Below, one piece after another: positions 59,028 to 64,000 of a DNA stretch of 64,000 nt. A model generated the notes under the pieces. It made no database searches and was not told the origin of the DNA. It was given only the letters and a program-made list of their open reading frames with translations. The DNA is taken from positions 108,680-172,679 of the forward strand of contig CAYRSS010000002.1 of assembly GCA_964426945.1 (NCBI GenBank). The letters are read 5' to 3'. How positions within the stretch are numbered: position 1 is the first letter of the stretch; each line of letters opens with the position of its first letter. The DNA comes from CAYRSS01 sp964426945. Lineage in GTDB: Bacteria; Planctomycetota; Phycisphaerae; UBA1845. Made by a program: the position numbers and the translations under genes.

Positions 59028-59510
59028 TTAGAACCGCGCAAAGTGGGCGAAAGCCTTGTTCGCCTCAGCCATGCGGTGCGTGTTTTCGCGGGTGGTCACG
59101 GCCTCGCCCTCGTTACGGAAGGCGTCCATCAGCTCCTTGGCGAGCACCTCCGACGTCGGCTTGCCCTTGCGGTTCTTACGGGCCGCATCGCGAATCCACC
59201 GGAACGCGAGCGACTGCTGGCGCTTGCGATTGACGGTGATGGGCACCTGGTAGTTCGAGCCGCCGACGCGCTTCGAGCGGACCTCGACGTTCGGCTTGAC
59301 GTTGTTGATCGCCACCTCGAACACCTCGATCGCGGGGCGATCCTTGATGCGCTTGGTGATCAGTTCGAGTGCGTCATAGACCATGGCCGTGGCGGCGTTC
59401 TTCTTGCCGTCCCACATCATGGTGTTGATGAACTTCGCCAGCAGAAGGCTGTTGTAGCGCACGTCCGGGGCGAGCTGCTCTGCAGACTTCGTAAACTGCT
59501 TGTAGGCCAT
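59028..59510 (-). CDS. rpsG: 30S ribosomal protein S7
   Basis: A 160-residue ribosomal protein. Family blocks are DVRYNSLLLAKFINTMMWDGKK, shown in part as YNSLLLAKFINTMMWDGKK, then VFEVAINNVKPNVEVRSKRVGG, shown as NNVKPNVEVRSKRVGG, and VPITVNRKRQQSLAFRWI. The C-terminal REDTH-like block is RENTHRMAEANKAFAHF. S7 nucleates assembly of the 30S head and contacts mRNA and E-site tRNA. GAGGAAG lies upstream of the ATG. It normally follows rpsL directly; here a bioY gene lies between them. Confidence 0.97.
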   Translation of the reverse strand: MAYKQFTKSAEQLAPDVRYNSLLLAKFINTMMWDGKKNAATAMVYDALELITKRIKDRPAIEVFEVAINNVKPNVEVRSKRVGGSNYQVPITVNRKRQQSLAFRWIRDAARKNRKGKPTSEVLAKELMDAFRNEGEAVTTRENTHRMAEANKAFAHFARF

Positions 59511-59601
59511 CGAAACTGTCTTCCTCGCGAAACCTGTCGAACCTCAGACCACGAAGGCCCCCGCCGACCGACGGCCGGGAGCGCTCACCACAAATCAGCG
59601 A

Positions 59602-60207
59602 TCAGGCAGCCCCGCCGCCACGACGACCACGAAGGCCGCGAATGCCACAAACGAGCGCCACCGCGCCGGCGATCTGGACAGCATCCTTCACCGCGAACGG
59701 GAGGAAACCGCGCTGCACCGCCAGGGCGATGTTGCCCCCGAGCCAGATCGACTGCCAGACGACGCCGATCGCGAACAGGGCCGCGCTACCCGCGACGCAG
59801 GCGAGGACCATCCGACGGGGCGAAGACGCTTCGCCGCGGCCCCGAAGGACGGCCACGAGCCACCCACACACCACGAAACCCACCAGGTAGCCGCCCGTGT
59901 AGCCAAGCAAGCCGGACGAACCGGCCGCGAAACAGGGCCCATACACCGATCCGCAGGCCAGGTAGGCCAAAACGGCCACCACAGCCCGACGCGGCGCAAG
60001 CCAAAGGCCACACAGCAGCACGGCCAGCGACTGCAGCGTCATCGGCACTGGCGTACCGGGCACGGGCAGCGCAATCTGCGCCGAGAGCGCCAGCAACACC
60101 ACAGCCGCAGGCACCTCAAGGAGAGCGCCAACCGCGGCCAGACCGCGTCGACCGGCGACGGCCGCAGGGGCCGTCATGGCAACGTGCGTTTCGGCAGGGA
60201 CACTCAT
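59602..60207 (-). CDS. bioY: BioY-family biotin transporter (ECF S component)
   Basis: A 201-residue membrane protein with six hydrophobic segments. Family blocks: LSAQIALPVPGTPVPMTLQS, LAVLLCGLWLAPRRAVVAVL, SSGLLGYTGGYLVGFVVCGW and IWLGGNIALAVQRGFLPFAVKD. BioY captures biotin and can work alone or with the EcfAT energy module. It is inserted on the same strand between rpsL (39-base gap) and rpsG (91-base gap), so it is likely read with the str operon. GAGGTGAG precedes the ATG. No BirA-type operator or other biotin gene was seen nearby. Confidence 0.9.
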   Translation of the reverse strand: MSVPAETHVAMTAPAAVAGRRGLAAVGALLEVPAAVVLLALSAQIALPVPGTPVPMTLQSLAVLLCGLWLAPRRAVVAVLAYLACGSVYGPCFAAGSSGLLGYTGGYLVGFVVCGWLVAVLRGRGEASSPRRMVLACVAGSAALFAIGVVWQSIWLGGNIALAVQRGFLPFAVKDAVQIAGAVALVCGIRGLRGRRGGGAA

Positions 60208-60246
60208 GAGCCGCTCACCTCGAACCGGCCGGGCCGGCGCGACGAC

Positions 60247-60636
60247 TTACTTCTTCCGCTTCACGCCGTACTTGCTGCGGCTGCGATTACGCGGACGGCC
60301 GTCCTTGTCGCCTTCCACGCCGGCGCAGTCGAGCGCACCACGGACGATGTGATACCGCACACCGGGCAGATCGCGGACCCTGCCTCCGCGGACGAGCACG
60401 ATGGAGTGCTCCTGGAGGTTGTGATCCACGCCGGGGATGTACGCCGTCACTTCCTTGCCGTTGGTCAGGCGAACGCGCGTGACCTTGCGAAGCGCCGAGT
60501 TCGGCTTCTTCGGTGTCTGCGTCTTGACCGTCAGACACACCGCCCGGCGCTGCGGGCACTGGTCAAGGTCGCGGACCTTGGACTTCTTGACCACGGCGGA
60601 CCGACCCTTGCGGATCAATTGGTTGATCGTCGGCAT
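60247..60636 (-). CDS. rpsL: 30S ribosomal protein S12
   Basis: A 129-residue protein starting MPTINQLIRKGR at 60636; seven extra upstream codons are not family-like. The decoding-site loop TPKKPNSALRKVTRV is intact, with the lysine linked to streptomycin sensitivity in wild-type form. It also has IPGVDHNLQEHSIVLVRGGR and the C-terminal LPGVRYHIVRGALDCAGV. S12 helps decoding fidelity in the 30S subunit. It lies 84 bases after the rpoC stop and heads the ribosomal part of the str operon. Confidence 0.97.
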   Translation of the reverse strand: MPTINQLIRKGRSAVVKKSKVRDLDQCPQRRAVCLTVKTQTPKKPNSALRKVTRVRLTNGKEVTAYIPGVDHNLQEHSIVLVRGGRVRDLPGVRYHIVRGALDCAGVEGDKDGRPRNRSRSKYGVKRKK

Positions 60637-60720
60637 CGAGTATCCCTGCTTGCACACACCCCGCCGGAACAGCCGGCCGGGGAAAAAGACTATTCAACTG
60701 GTAGCGCCCGACGCGGGCCC

Positions 60721-64000
<3,280 letters not shown>

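Overview
The window reads as chromosomal DNA of a G+C-rich bacterium, most likely a planctomycete (Planctomycetota). The pointers are large secreted proteins carrying paired Ca-binding loops of the D-x-D-G-N-G-x-x-N-x-A-D-R-G type inside a Cys-rich module, a PEP-CTERM surface protein together with an exosortase-family gene, many lipoprotein-type signal peptides, and a beta-ketoacyl synthase / acyl carrier / hotdog cluster. The taxonomic call is inference. No tRNA, rRNA, CRISPR array, insertion sequence, integrase or phage gene was seen. Genes are dense and look native.

Layout. 1-2 kb: two minus-strand secreted proteins, one cut by the left edge. 2-10 kb: a diheme protein, a cysteine hydrolase followed by a 2[4Fe-4S] ferredoxin, a TlpA-like thioredoxin, two small enzymes, gamma-glutamyltransferase and a degenerate amidase-like protein. 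10-12 kb: accD, then an exosortase overlapping a membrane partner gene. 12.9-14.5 kb: a five-domain S1 protein. 15-17 kb: an ECF sigma/anti-sigma pair, divergent from a tight Cu/Ag-type RND efflux operon (TolC, CusB-like, CusA-like; 17-24.4 kb). 24.5-30.5 kb: a secreted Ca-loop protein, a lipoprotein and a REC-GAF-HD-GYP regulator. 31.4-35.5 kb: a dehydratase-ACP-dehydratase-KS-KS cluster in which one member of each enzyme pair looks catalytically dead. 35.5-39.8 kb: RNA methyltransferase, an exported methyltransferase, a transglutaminase-like protein, a repeat protein and PgpA. 39.8-44 kb: the kynurenine operon kynU-kmo-kynA-kynB, leading from tryptophan to 3-hydroxyanthranilate. 44-54 kb: SUI1-like factor, membrane protein, GHL10-like glycosidase, PEP-CTERM protein and a 1582-residue modular surface protein. 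54-56.7 kb: YdeP-type molybdopterin oxidoreductase and a tiny membrane protein. 56.7-64 kb: the str operon on the minus strand, rpoC-rpsL-bioY-rpsG-fusA, interrupted by a biotin transporter gene.

The best candidates for something not well described are: the lipid/polyketide-like cluster with paired active and degenerate KS and hotdog genes; the bioY insertion between rpsL and rpsG; the exosortase with its overlapping unnamed partner; and the secreted proteins that share modules, including a possible Cys-His protease-like domain and a sandwich domain common to the PEP-CTERM protein and the giant protein.
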